Source: Bacteroidia bacterium
GTDB taxonomy: Bacteria > Bacteroidota > Bacteroidia > Flavobacteriales_D > Cryomorphaceae
Assembly (NCBI GenBank): GCA_030427905.1
Contig: JAUICL010000003.1
Coordinates: 310,001 to 374,000, forward strand
Reading direction: 5' to 3'
DNA length: 64,000 nt
Positions within the stretch are counted from its first letter, which is position 1, and each line of letters begins with the position of its first letter. Positions 16,581 through 25,473 of the stretch are shown one piece after another. A program made the translations under genes and the position numbers. The notes under the pieces were generated by a model that worked only from the letters and a program-made list of their open reading frames with translations, ran no database searches and was not told the DNA's origin.

Positions 16581-19424
16581 CTAGTTTTTAATGACGATTT
16601 TACTTGTATAGATCTCATTATCACAGATCATCCGTATCAAATAGAAACCAGCAGAAAGTTTTCCACCGTTTTCATCACGTCCATCCCAAAGAATTTCCTG
16701 CACCCCTTCGTTAAGATATCCAGTATGAATATTGGCTACTACACTCCCATTGATATCCAGCACATCTATTCTCCCTTGACTCGTTGATTCTGCCACATTA
16801 AAAAGAATGCGGGTTTGGTCAGTTACTGGATTGGGGAAAGCGCCAATTCTGAACTCAAGGGGTGAGTTTTTAATACCCTCAATTCCAACACTCAAATCGG
16901 GGGTTTCCAGCTCAGCATCGGTGTAAATGACATACTCGCCCGGTTGGAGCGAGATTGAAGCCGCAAGATCTGACACTTCAACCGCTTCACCCAACATATA
17001 ATTGTACCAGGAACCTGTATGGGTAAACCCAGGAACGATGTCGATAGGCGTCACGGCAAAGTTTGCAATGATCACGGCGTCCATTTCTTCATGCTCAATG
17101 ACCAATCTCTTTCCGCTACTTGAGACATCCCAGGTATAGTCTTGGCTCGCAAAGGTGGCGTTCTCATTTCTCAGCTTGTTGATAGCGGCATATACCTTAT
17201 AAAGGTAAAGTCGGTCCGCTTCATCGAGATAGTCCCAGCGGATTGGTTTATTGGCTGTTCGGCAATCTGGACTTATCGTCCCATCTGGACAGTGGTTGAT
17301 GCTGTAATCGTAACCCTGTTCTCCAAATTGCCAGATCATCTTTGGCCCTGGTAGTGGAAGAAACATAGCCGCCACCGCTTCTTGTCTTTGCAGAGCTGTG
17401 GGCAAGTCTGTCACATCGTAATCACCTGATGAGTTTCCATACTCCAGGTTTTTGAACATCAAACGCTCTTCATCATGGCTCTCGGCATAAGCTACGAGCT
17501 TAGGGTCGTCCCAGCCTCGGTTTTGATAATCGGCCCAATTCAGGTTACTCGAGTAGCCCATTGAAGCTTCGTTGTATTCATGGTTGATGTTTCCCCAGAG
17601 ATACATTCCTTCTTCTGCAAGTACTGTTTCTTCTGAATTGTCAGCGAAGTGCTCCAGTATTAAATAAACTTCAGGGTCATATTGAGCCACTTCGTCACGT
17701 ATGCGGGTCCAATGGTCTATTCGCGACTGATCGTATTGGCCCCAAGCTCCTACATCAGAAGAGTAGTTTTGAGTGAATCCTTTACTCAGGTCAAAGCGGA
17801 ACCCATCGATGTGATACTCTTCTACCCAAAATTGCAGGTTTCTCCTCATAAATTCTTGGGTATGCGGAGAGTCGTGGTTGTAGTCATACCCTACGTTGAA
17901 AGGGTGTTTTGCTTCCACATTAAAGAATGGGCTATTCTCAGCTGGTGGACCAGCCGGACCGCCACTTTGTGAATACATGCGGAGCTGCGGATTCTGGCCA
18001 AAGGAATGATTGAAAACGATATCTTGAATAACAGCGATACCATTTTGATGACAAGCATCTACCAGCGCTTTGAGATCGTCGCGTGTGCCGTAGTACTTGT
18101 CTGGCGCGAAGAAAAACATCGGGTTGTAGCCCCAGCTTTCATTCCCTTCAAACTCAGCGAATGGCATCAACTCTATCGCGTTAATTCCCAATTCAATGAG
18201 ATAAGGAAGACGGTCGATCACAGACTGATATGAGTGATCTTCGTCAAAATCGCGGATTAACAACTCATAAACCACCAAGTTAGACATATCAGGTCGCTCA
18301 AATTCTTCAACAACCCAGTCGTATGGAGCTTGGTTGGTTTCCAAAACAGAGACAATCTCTGATGTGAGTCCATCTGGATAGGGCTTCAAATTAGGATAAA
18401 TCGATTCTGGAATCCACTGATCGTTCCATGGGTCTAGAATCTTATCGGCATATGGATCCGCCACCCGCATTTGCTCCTGACCAATCACATACTGGAATGC
18501 GTATTCTACATTGGGTTCGAGACCCGATATTTCTAACCAGAACCGATCCCCTTCCGGAGTGATGTTCATAAAGTAATCGAGATCATTCTGCCAATTGTTG
18601 AAATCTCCAAACACATAGACAAAGTCTTTGAACGGAGCAAAAAGCTGAAGGACTACGGTCTCATCGTCGATGTAATTAATACCATCAACGGTTCCAGCTG
18701 GAGCAGCAGCCACTATCGGGTCGCCTTGGTATATAACCGGAACAGAATCAAACTTGGTTTCGGCTCCATTGGATGCTTCAAGCCAAATCCAGTATTGTCC
18801 CTGGCCCAATCCAGTGAAATCTACTTGCGTAGCAATATTGTCAGTCTCCGATTCTGTGTAGATTAGATCATCTCCTAAGTAGATTGAAAAAGATGATTCA
18901 GCATTTGCTGTGGCTTCGACATCTACGATTCCGGGATTTTCATTCGAGATGAGTGCTTCGAAAGGGTTGGTAATGAAAGCTGCATATTCTGATGAATACA
19001 AATCGACGAAAATATCGCCACCATCAGCGGCACGGCCTACAATAGACCCATTGGCATTCCGGAAAACAAATGCGAGCTGTTCTACCACATCACCTTCTTC
19101 TAATTCGTAAAAATCTGAAATATTGATGGTGAGTTCGTGAATATTGCTTCCTTGTGGCGACATCAGGACATTTGGATCTGCTGTACCCCATTCTCCCTGG
19201 ACGTTTTGCCAGCCTTCCTGCCCAGCTAACACTACCCCAGTGTGTGCGTACACGGGTACCACGCCTGTAAGATCGCCATTCCCCAAACTTGCATCGTAAA
19301 TGATGGTTACTTCATCATCTTGCGTAGCAAAAGTGGGGTCGAGTGTCACGACCTGAGCTCTGGAGCCAATCAAAAAAAGTAAAGCGCAAATCGTGAAACA
19401 GAATTTAAGGGATAATGTTCTCAT
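16581..19424 (-). CDS. secreted GH13 alpha-amylase with T9SS sorting domain
   Basis: A 947-residue exported alpha-glucan hydrolase. A signal peptide (about 1-23) is followed by beta-rich N-terminal modules and a CBM48-like module around 255-340 (Tyr-Val-Phe-Gly-Asp-Phe-Asn-Asn-Trp). The GH13 barrel spans about 375-790 and shows region I Asp-Ile-Val-Phe-Asn-His, region II Gly-Phe-Arg-Phe-Asp (nucleophile), region III Ile-Leu-Glu-His (acid/base) and region IV Ala-Glu-Ser-His-Asp. The last about 80 residues (Gly-Ala-Phe-Pro-Asn-Pro-Val-Thr-Asp to Lys-Ile-Val-Ile-Lys-Asn) form a type IX secretion sorting domain, so it is probably on the cell surface or released. A 7-bp-arm copy of the shared operator lies 10 bp before the start. 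Starch or glycogen is the likely substrate. Confidence 0.93.
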   Translation of the reverse strand: MRTLSLKFCFTICALLFLIGSRAQVVTLDPTFATQDDEVTIIYDASLGNGDLTGVVPVYAHTGVVLAGQEGWQNVQGEWGTADPNVLMSPQGSNIHELTINISDFYELEEGDVVEQLAFVFRNANGSIVGRAADGGDIFVDLYSSEYAAFITNPFEALISNENPGIVDVEATANAESSFSIYLGDDLIYTESETDNIATQVDFTGLGQGQYWIWLEASNGAETKFDSVPVIYQGDPIVAAAPAGTVDGINYIDDETVVLQLFAPFKDFVYVFGDFNNWQNDLDYFMNITPEGDRFWLEISGLEPNVEYAFQYVIGQEQMRVADPYADKILDPWNDQWIPESIYPNLKPYPDGLTSEIVSVLETNQAPYDWVVEEFERPDMSNLVVYELLIRDFDEDHSYQSVIDRLPYLIELGINAIELMPFAEFEGNESWGYNPMFFFAPDKYYGTRDDLKALVDACHQNGIAVIQDIVFNHSFGQNPQLRMYSQSGGPAGPPAENSPFFNVEAKHPFNVGYDYNHDSPHTQEFMRRNLQFWVEEYHIDGFRFDLSKGFTQNYSSDVGAWGQYDQSRIDHWTRIRDEVAQYDPEVYLILEHFADNSEETVLAEEGMYLWGNINHEYNEASMGYSSNLNWADYQNRGWDDPKLVAYAESHDEERLMFKNLEYGNSSGDYDVTDLPTALQRQEAVAAMFLPLPGPKMIWQFGEQGYDYSINHCPDGTISPDCRTANKPIRWDYLDEADRLYLYKVYAAINKLRNENATFASQDYTWDVSSSGKRLVIEHEEMDAVIIANFAVTPIDIVPGFTHTGSWYNYMLGEAVEVSDLAASISLQPGEYVIYTDAELETPDLSVGIEGIKNSPLEFRIGAFPNPVTDQTRILFNVAESTSQGRIDVLDINGSVVANIHTGYLNEGVQEILWDGRDENGGKLSAGFYLIRMICDNEIYTSKIVIKN

Positions 19425-19434
19425 AGTCTTTATT

Positions 19435-19455
19435 AAAGTGTCTAATGTACACTTT
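19435..19455 (-). promoter_or_regulatory. candidate operator upstream of the secreted amylase (best copy)
   Basis: AAAGTGT-CTAATGT-ACACTTT: perfect 7-bp arms around a 7-bp spacer, ending 10 bp before the amylase start. This is the most symmetrical copy of the palindrome shared with the susC, MFS and pfkA/regulator upstream regions. Confidence 0.72.
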
Positions 19456-19525
19456 ATCGGTTTATGTGTATGGTGATTTCCAATCTAAACTAGCGCAAAA
19501 TCAAATTCTCAAATGACCACTTAAG

Positions 19526-21745
19526 TTACTCAGAAAGTACGACTAATCGATGTGCAACTCGATCTGATCTCAAGATATAGACCCCTGGAGACCATCCAAT
19601 AACAGAAAGGTGGTCTGAAGTACCTTCTTCGATCAGTTTTCCATGAAGGTCAAACACTTGATAAGAAATAGGTTTCGAAAAATTGAAAAATGAAGTTGCT
19701 GGATTGGGATAGACTTCTAGTGTGGAAGACTCGCTTGGACCTTCCACATTTAAAGGTTCACCGTTTGGTGCATTGGGAGTAGTTTCTTCGAAAAGGACCC
19801 ATTCTTCGGCCCCATCGGTTTCTCTCCCCCACGAGTAGTCGGCCGGAATACTGGGCACATCTACGAAGTCTACTAACCGAATCCCATTAAAGAGCTTTTT
19901 AAAAAGGAAGAGCTTCTCACCCGTATTATTGAGTCTAAAATTTGTGTGCTTAGCTCCTTGAACGATCGTTTTATCGGCCCAAAAGAGCTGGTGCGAACCT
20001 GGCTCCAACGTAATTCCCGGAAGAGCCCACTTTGTAGGAGCTGATGAATTGTCGGTCAAGTAATAGCCGGTAGAATTGACCAAAGAGCCACCCGCGTGAT
20101 ATATCTCCACCCAATCATCATATTCACCAAAAGGGTCCTGAATGGTCTCATCATTTGATGTCATCACTTCGTTGATAACAAATGTGGATTGGTCACCCAA
20201 ACCAATGGTTCGATCCTGGCAAAAAGCCATCCGGACCTGCCCATCAGCCCCCTGCACAGCCACATTATATGTAAGCTCACTTGGCCAGTTGCTTATAGGG
20301 AGGGTAAATTCATAGAACTCACTATCACCCGTTTGCACCAATGTGAATTCTTCACTTGAAACAGTGTAGGTCAGCGTCGCAGTTTGTGTAGCAGGGCCAT
20401 CGACTTCCACACGCACAGAAAATGATTCAGGGACGTTGTCAAAATCTTCGACTACTTTGGCAATGATTGGAGCTATATTGCTGTCTTCCAACTGCTCTTG
20501 AGCGGAAGTTTTCCGAATTTCAATGAACTCTCCTACTCCAAAATCGACATGCCCACCAGCTGCTTCTTCAATGGCTAAGAGAAAATCATTGACCGAGAAT
20601 GAAAAATCCAGTGGTCGATACGTGTCGGCAATGGCGTCTGCAGAAATTTGATCGTGTACTTGATTGATGGCTTCTATGTGGGACTCCGTTCCATAAAAAT
20701 GAATCAGAAGATCATTCATATACCAAGAGAACATGGCGCGGTATTTTTCAGAGTCCATCAACCTGTTAAACAAGGGTCTATCGGCAAAGGATTGGCTCCA
20801 GGTGTAAATATTTCGATCCGACCAATCGCGGTCTAACCAATCGATACCCCAGGTATTATCAATATCGTAGGGAATGAACTGAAACTGGTCAGTTAGAGGG
20901 TTGTGGTAGAGGTAATAGTTATTCTGGTTGTAGATATACCCATCCCAGTTTCCTAGGAGAATATCCACGACAGCCAATTTGAGATAGGAGTTAACATCAA
21001 AAAACTGATTGAATTTACAGTCAAACTCGGCGTTGCTCATTTGGTTGAGCTCTGTGATAAACTCTGCCAGGTCGGCGTAATCATCAAGCTCTTCATTGGT
21101 TTTTAGTTCATATGTACGTTCACCCCAAGGTGCCTGTTTATAGTCATCAGGATTGGAAGAGATAAAATCCAGATTGGCAGGATAACGGCACTTGTAGAGA
21201 TTTCCAGTTTGATTTCCGAACCAAGATTCGACAAATTCATCATCAATGTGCTCGGCGTTTTGGTATAGGCCGTAGTATTCTTCATTGATGAAAAGTTTGA
21301 CGTGGTTAGAGCGCGGAGCTGGTACTCCCATGTAGTGATAGAGCTCCCAGCCGCTATAGGAACGCACCATGGAAGGGTCGTTGACTTCGGCATTGATGTT
21401 AAGTTTCTCCACATTTTGAAACTTCCTTCCCTGTTCATAAGTATTGAACGAAATCTTGAATGACTTCTTGATCTTTTCTCGCGATGTATTCCCTCGAAAA
21501 CGGATACCCACATCTTGGAGCGTATCGGTAAGTTGAGAGGAGTGAAAAACAAACTCGACTGGATATTCGTGATCTTCGTACCAGTTTTCTGGAAGGTATA
21601 GCTGATCAAGGCTATCTTGGTCTATAGTGATCCGTATTTCTGGAATCTCAGCGGAAGAATATAGAATTCCATTAGGAAGAATCTGTGCCGACACATGTAG
21701 AATGGTGAAGGCAAAGCAGACTAAGGTACAGCAGAATTTCGCCAT
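19526..21745 (-). CDS. secreted CotH-kinase-like protein with lamin-tail domain and T9SS sorting domain
   Basis: A 739-residue exported protein with a signal peptide of about 20 residues. Residues about 30-400 match the CotH family: Gly-Asn-Thr-Ser-Arg-x-Lys-x-Lys-x-Ser-Phe-Lys-Ile (about 88-101), Leu-Asn-Ile-Asn-Ala, Glu-Tyr-Tyr-Gly-Leu-Tyr (about 153-158) and the Asp-rich Ile-Pro-Tyr-Asp-Ile-Asp-Asn-Thr-Trp-Gly (about 290-299), expected to bind metal in the kinase-like fold. A lamin-tail (LTD) domain follows at about 510-630 (Phe-Val-Ile-Asn-Glu-Val-Met to the Gly-Glu-Lys-Leu-Phe-Leu-Phe strand) and a T9SS sorting domain ends the protein. CotH proteins act as atypical protein kinases in spore coats, and their role on a bacterial surface near a starch locus is not known. 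It may share a transcript with the gene upstream across a hairpin. Confidence 0.85.
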   Translation of the reverse strand: MAKFCCTLVCFAFTILHVSAQILPNGILYSSAEIPEIRITIDQDSLDQLYLPENWYEDHEYPVEFVFHSSQLTDTLQDVGIRFRGNTSREKIKKSFKISFNTYEQGRKFQNVEKLNINAEVNDPSMVRSYSGWELYHYMGVPAPRSNHVKLFINEEYYGLYQNAEHIDDEFVESWFGNQTGNLYKCRYPANLDFISSNPDDYKQAPWGERTYELKTNEELDDYADLAEFITELNQMSNAEFDCKFNQFFDVNSYLKLAVVDILLGNWDGYIYNQNNYYLYHNPLTDQFQFIPYDIDNTWGIDWLDRDWSDRNIYTWSQSFADRPLFNRLMDSEKYRAMFSWYMNDLLIHFYGTESHIEAINQVHDQISADAIADTYRPLDFSFSVNDFLLAIEEAAGGHVDFGVGEFIEIRKTSAQEQLEDSNIAPIIAKVVEDFDNVPESFSVRVEVDGPATQTATLTYTVSSEEFTLVQTGDSEFYEFTLPISNWPSELTYNVAVQGADGQVRMAFCQDRTIGLGDQSTFVINEVMTSNDETIQDPFGEYDDWVEIYHAGGSLVNSTGYYLTDNSSAPTKWALPGITLEPGSHQLFWADKTIVQGAKHTNFRLNNTGEKLFLFKKLFNGIRLVDFVDVPSIPADYSWGRETDGAEEWVLFEETTPNAPNGEPLNVEGPSESSTLEVYPNPATSFFNFSKPISYQVFDLHGKLIEEGTSDHLSVIGWSPGVYILRSDRVAHRLVVLSE

Positions 21746-21757
21746 GTTTTTAATTTA

Positions 21758-21785
21758 AAAAGGGTAGCCAAACGGCTACCCTTTT
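21758..21785 (-). terminator. hairpin between the starch-binding-repeat gene and the CotH gene
   Basis: AAAAGGGTAGCC (21758-21769) and GGCTACCCTTTT (21774-21785) form a 12-bp stem with a 4-base AAAC loop. On the minus strand it ends in T-rich sequence just past the stop of the repeat gene and only 13 bp before the CotH start. It would act as a terminator or attenuator that lowers CotH expression relative to the repeat protein. Confidence 0.75.
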
Positions 21786-21804
21786 AATCAAATCAACTAA
21801 CTAA

Positions 21805-23484
21805 TTATTCGACCATTAGCTTAAATACTGCTCGCTCATTGCTTTCATTCACAATGTTGAGGAAGTACAAGCCGCTAGTCAAGTCCGTGGTATTCAGTTC
21901 AAATCGGGTAGAATTGATTACCGTAAAGTCTCTTACTTCTTTTCCAGTGATATCGATGATATTCATGCGAAGCGTGTGACCATTTGGATTTTCGAGCTCC
22001 AAGTATGTCACTCCGTTCGTTGGGTTCGGGAAAAGGTTTACGTTTCCGAGTTCTAGGTCAGAGGTAGAAAGTGGCTCGCAAGAGTTGAATGCAACAGCGT
22101 CGAGAATTTCATCTTCTCCGCTTCTTGTATGCGTTCTATTAAATCCACCAATTCCATTATCAACTCCACAACCACCAGTTGCAAAATCTCCACTTTCTTC
22201 GTTTTCAGGAGTGTTCACATCTCCATTAACGAACTTGTATTGAATATCAGCTGGACCATCAATTTCAACAGTAACTTCAAAGATACCATCAGAATCATCA
22301 TCTGACATTGCCAAGGCTCCACCTTGCCAAGCTGGGTTTGTAAATCCACCCATAAGGAAAACGCCATCACCTGAAACAGTCTCGTCATTCATATCAACAC
22401 GGAAGGTAATGTTGGCTGGATCTGGATCCAAAACACACTCTTCAGTACATTGATTAAAGCAAGCCAAATAAGTAATCGGATCTTCTCCAACGTCTACGAA
22501 ACGGTTTCCGTTCTGATTACAAGCAGGAGGTACAGATTCTCCAAAGTCCCAGCTATTTCCGTTAACGAATTTGAATTCATAGAGACCCTGATCTACCATC
22601 AAAACAACTTCATAAATTCCATCTGAATCATCATCAGTCATAGCAGTAGCACCCGGCAACCACCCTTGAAACGCTCCAGCGACACTTACACCATCTGGGT
22701 TTGCTCCTTCTTGGCTCAAGTCAACTTGAAAAGTAACTTCGGTCTGCGGCGCACAAAGGTCGCAAGTACCATAACAGTATGCATCTGTAGTAAGGTCTTC
22801 AGAACCAACAACAGCTTGTCTGTTTCCATCGACAGCACAACCATCTGGAACGGCTTCATCCATTCCCCAGTCATTACCGTTGATGAATTTGTATGCGTAA
22901 GAAGCTTCAGGAGCCACATTTGCTACAAAAGCGTATTTCCCATTTGCAACTTCGAATGCTTTAGAAAGCTGTGGAGTCCATTCTGGGTTTGAAAAGTTAC
23001 CAGCAACGTGTACACCTAAGTCTCCCACTTCTTGATTTGCCATATCAATCATGAGTCTTACAGCCACTTCTCCAGCTGGGGCTGAACCACCCCAAGTGAT
23101 AGCAGGTAAAACCAATCCATCAGTGGCGTGCCAATCGCTAATTGCAAAAACGCGATTATCGTTTCCACCACCTTTTTGGTTTACTAAAGGAACACTTTCC
23201 ACACCTGGCCAATCGTTGTCGTTCACAAACTTGTATTCGTATTGTCCAGCAGGAAGAGATGCAGTATACTCATAGATTCCATCGCTATCTCCATCAGTCA
23301 ACTCAGCTGTACCGGGCTGCCAGTCACCAGGAAGGCCAGCGGCCGCTTGCCAATTACCAGCTACATGAAGACCATTATCAGACACAGTCTGACCGGTCAT
23401 ATCAACGCGAAAAGTCACGTCGACTTGCGCCAGTAGGGAAGTCCCAAAAAGGCCAGCCAACGCCATTAAGTAGATTTTCTTCAT
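21805..23484 (-). CDS. secreted protein with four starch-binding-like repeats and T9SS sorting domain
   Basis: A 559-residue exported protein: signal peptide (about 1-20), then four related modules of about 100 residues beginning near residues 22, 138, 247 and 357. Each starts with Val-Thr-Phe-x-Val-Asp-Met/Leu or close variants, continues with a Gly-Val-x-Val-Ala-Gly-x-Phe turn, an Asp-Asp-Asp-Ser-Asp-Gly-Ile-Tyr-Glu acidic turn and Tyr-x-x-Lys-Phe-Val-Asn-Gly-Asn. This is the pattern of starch-binding CBM20/CBM48-like beta sandwiches. Modules 2 and 3 are followed by Cys-containing Gly-Asn-Arg-x-x-x-Val-Gly segments. A T9SS sorting domain starts near Leu-Phe-Pro-Asn-Pro-Thr-Asn-Gly (about 483-490). 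No catalytic domain is present, so it probably holds starch at the surface, like a SusE/SusF substitute. Confidence 0.88.
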   Translation of the reverse strand: MKKIYLMALAGLFGTSLLAQVDVTFRVDMTGQTVSDNGLHVAGNWQAAAGLPGDWQPGTAELTDGDSDGIYEYTASLPAGQYEYKFVNDNDWPGVESVPLVNQKGGGNDNRVFAISDWHATDGLVLPAITWGGSAPAGEVAVRLMIDMANQEVGDLGVHVAGNFSNPEWTPQLSKAFEVANGKYAFVANVAPEASYAYKFINGNDWGMDEAVPDGCAVDGNRQAVVGSEDLTTDAYCYGTCDLCAPQTEVTFQVDLSQEGANPDGVSVAGAFQGWLPGATAMTDDDSDGIYEVVLMVDQGLYEFKFVNGNSWDFGESVPPACNQNGNRFVDVGEDPITYLACFNQCTEECVLDPDPANITFRVDMNDETVSGDGVFLMGGFTNPAWQGGALAMSDDDSDGIFEVTVEIDGPADIQYKFVNGDVNTPENEESGDFATGGCGVDNGIGGFNRTHTRSGEDEILDAVAFNSCEPLSTSDLELGNVNLFPNPTNGVTYLELENPNGHTLRMNIIDITGKEVRDFTVINSTRFELNTTDLTSGLYFLNIVNESNERAVFKLMVE

Positions 23485-23514
23485 AATATCTTAATTAAGG
23501 ATTGTGATTTAGTT

Positions 23515-23531
23515 ATTGTTCTTTTTACACT
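23515..23531 (-). promoter_or_regulatory. degenerate operator copy upstream of the starch-binding-repeat gene
   Basis: ATTGT-TCTTTTT-ACACT matches the shared xGTGT-N7-ACACx pattern with one arm mismatch. It lies directly downstream of the minus-strand promoter box at 23534-23541, where a repressor would block the transcription start. It is in the divergent region with the GH13 gene at 23614 and could serve both. Confidence 0.4.
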
Positions 23532-23533
23532 AA

Positions 23534-23541
23534 CAAATTTA
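23534..23541 (-). promoter_or_regulatory. -7 promoter box of the starch-binding-repeat gene
   Basis: On the minus strand this reads TAAATTTG, a full match to the Bacteroidota consensus TAnnTTTG, about 50 bp before the ATG at 23484. A matching -33 TTTG is not obvious. Confidence 0.5.
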
Positions 23542-23613
23542 AATTAATTTCAACAACTCCAATGAGAAACTTGATCAAATCCACTAAAACCACCATTTTA
23601 TAACTCATTTTCA

Positions 23614-25473
23614 ATGCATTACCACCACCCCAACAATACATTCATTCATGCACTCCTTACTGCTGTATTGGTATGCGTAGGACATTTCTACAGTTTTGAA
23701 TCAAATGCTCAAGGCTTTGAACATGTCGATCCGCCCTACTGGTGGACAGGAATGCCGAGCGACACATTGGAAATTCTAATCCATGAAACGAATATTGGTC
23801 ACGTCGAGCTAAAAATTGAGACACCACAGGGCGTGGAATGGATCGAGAACAAAAGGTTTGAGAACCCAAACTACCAATTGATCAAAGTGAGTATTGGTGA
23901 AAAGGCAAAGCCTGGAACGATCCATATTTCAGGAAAGGCGAAAGGAAAAAAGTACAAGCATGACTATCCTATCGAGGCCAGAGATGCGAACCCGCTTGGG
24001 CTCAATGGATCGGATGTGGTATACCTTATCACCCCTGATCGCTTTGCAAACGGAGACGTGAAAAACGATGCCCTCGATGGTTTTCATCAAAACACCGTTG
24101 ACCGAGATGAACCTTACGAGCGCCATGGAGGGGATATACAAGGCATACTAGACCACTTAGATTACATCGAAGAACTGAACATGACGGCCTTGTGGATCAA
24201 CCCTCTACTGGAGAATGACCAGCCACATGAGTCATATCACGGGTACGCCATAACCAATAGCTTCGAGATTGACCAACGATTTGGCACAAACGAATTGTAT
24301 CGCAAATTGATCGATGAGCTACATAGTCGGGATATGAAGATCATTCAAGATGTGATCTACAATCACATAGGAAATGAGCACTACTTGTACTCCGACATGC
24401 CCGACTCCACATGGTTTCACTTTTGGCCTGAGTTTCAAAGAACCAATTACAGAGCACCATCCTTAATGGATCCCTACGCTTCTGAACACGATAGATCTAT
24501 CATGACCGACGGCTGGTTTGACAAACATATGCCCGACTTAAACCAGCAGAACCCGCATGTGGCTCGCTATTTCATCCAACAAACCATTTGGTGGATCGAA
24601 GCCTTCCACATTGACGCCTTGCGCATTGACACCTACGCATACCCCGATCAAGGATTTATGCGCACGTGGGGGCAAGAATTGAAAGCTGCCTTCCCCGATC
24701 TTTTTCTATTTGCAGAAACGTGGGTGCATGGCCCTACGGTTCAAGGGTGGTTCGTAGGCAATGCCCTAGCACCAGCCCCCAACTACATCGATGGCGTGAC
24801 CGATTTTCAAGTATACTACGCCATCAACGATGCCTTGACCAGAGATCAGGGCTGGGCCGAAGGACTTTCGCGATTGTACTACACCCTTTCAGCCGATTAC
24901 ATCTACGAAGAACCCAATGATCTGGTCACTTTTCTGGATAATCACGATCTCGCCAGGTTTTTAGGCTATGTAAACGGAGACTTAAACAAGATGAAAATCG
25001 GTCTCGGCTGGTTGTACACTCTTCGTGGAATTCCGAGTGTATACTACGGTACTGAGATTTTGATGAAGGAAACCGATGGCCACGGCAAGATTCGCGAAGA
25101 CTTCCCAGGCGGATGGGCGGCCGACAGCCTCAATAAATCCACACCTACCATGCGCAGTTCATCTGAGAATGAGATTTTCGACTGCATCAAATCGCTGGGC
25201 CAATTGCGCAAGGAAAGCACGGCTATCCAGAACGGCAACACAACACAGTTTGTACCGGTAGATGACGTTTATGTCTACTTTCGATATGATGAAAATGAGA
25301 CTTATATGATCATAACAAACGCTGGAAAAAAGGAGCGTGAAGTGAAGATGGATCGATTCGAAGAACAACTGAAGGGTCAAAAAACGGGAACCCTACTGAA
25401 CGGTAGCTCCGTGGAGTGGACTGATGTAATGACACTGCCGCCATTCACGCAGCATATACTTAGGATTCGGTAG
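23614..25473 (+). CDS. periplasmic GH13 cyclomaltodextrinase/neopullulanase (SusA-like)
   Basis: A 619-residue enzyme with a signal peptide ending near Ser-Asn-Ala-Gln-Gly (about 33). An N-terminal cyclomaltodextrinase-type beta domain (about 35-125, Pro-Tyr-Trp-Trp-Thr-Gly-Met) precedes the GH13 barrel: region I Asp-Val-Ile-Tyr-Asn-His, region II Ala-Leu-Arg-Ile-Asp (nucleophile), region III Leu-Phe-Ala-Glu-Thr-Trp (acid/base), region IV Phe-Leu-Asp-Asn-His-Asp. There is no lipobox and no T9SS domain, so a periplasmic location is likely. It would cut imported maltodextrins and cyclodextrins to maltose-size products. It is divergent from the repeat gene and its 3' end overlaps the MFS gene by 14 bp tail to tail. 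Confidence 0.9.
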   Translation: MHYHHPNNTFIHALLTAVLVCVGHFYSFESNAQGFEHVDPPYWWTGMPSDTLEILIHETNIGHVELKIETPQGVEWIENKRFENPNYQLIKVSIGEKAKPGTIHISGKAKGKKYKHDYPIEARDANPLGLNGSDVVYLITPDRFANGDVKNDALDGFHQNTVDRDEPYERHGGDIQGILDHLDYIEELNMTALWINPLLENDQPHESYHGYAITNSFEIDQRFGTNELYRKLIDELHSRDMKIIQDVIYNHIGNEHYLYSDMPDSTWFHFWPEFQRTNYRAPSLMDPYASEHDRSIMTDGWFDKHMPDLNQQNPHVARYFIQQTIWWIEAFHIDALRIDTYAYPDQGFMRTWGQELKAAFPDLFLFAETWVHGPTVQGWFVGNALAPAPNYIDGVTDFQVYYAINDALTRDQGWAEGLSRLYYTLSADYIYEEPNDLVTFLDNHDLARFLGYVNGDLNKMKIGLGWLYTLRGIPSVYYGTEILMKETDGHGKIREDFPGGWAADSLNKSTPTMRSSSENEIFDCIKSLGQLRKESTAIQNGNTTQFVPVDDVYVYFRYDENETYMIITNAGKKEREVKMDRFEEQLKGQKTGTLLNGSSVEWTDVMTLPPFTQHILRIR

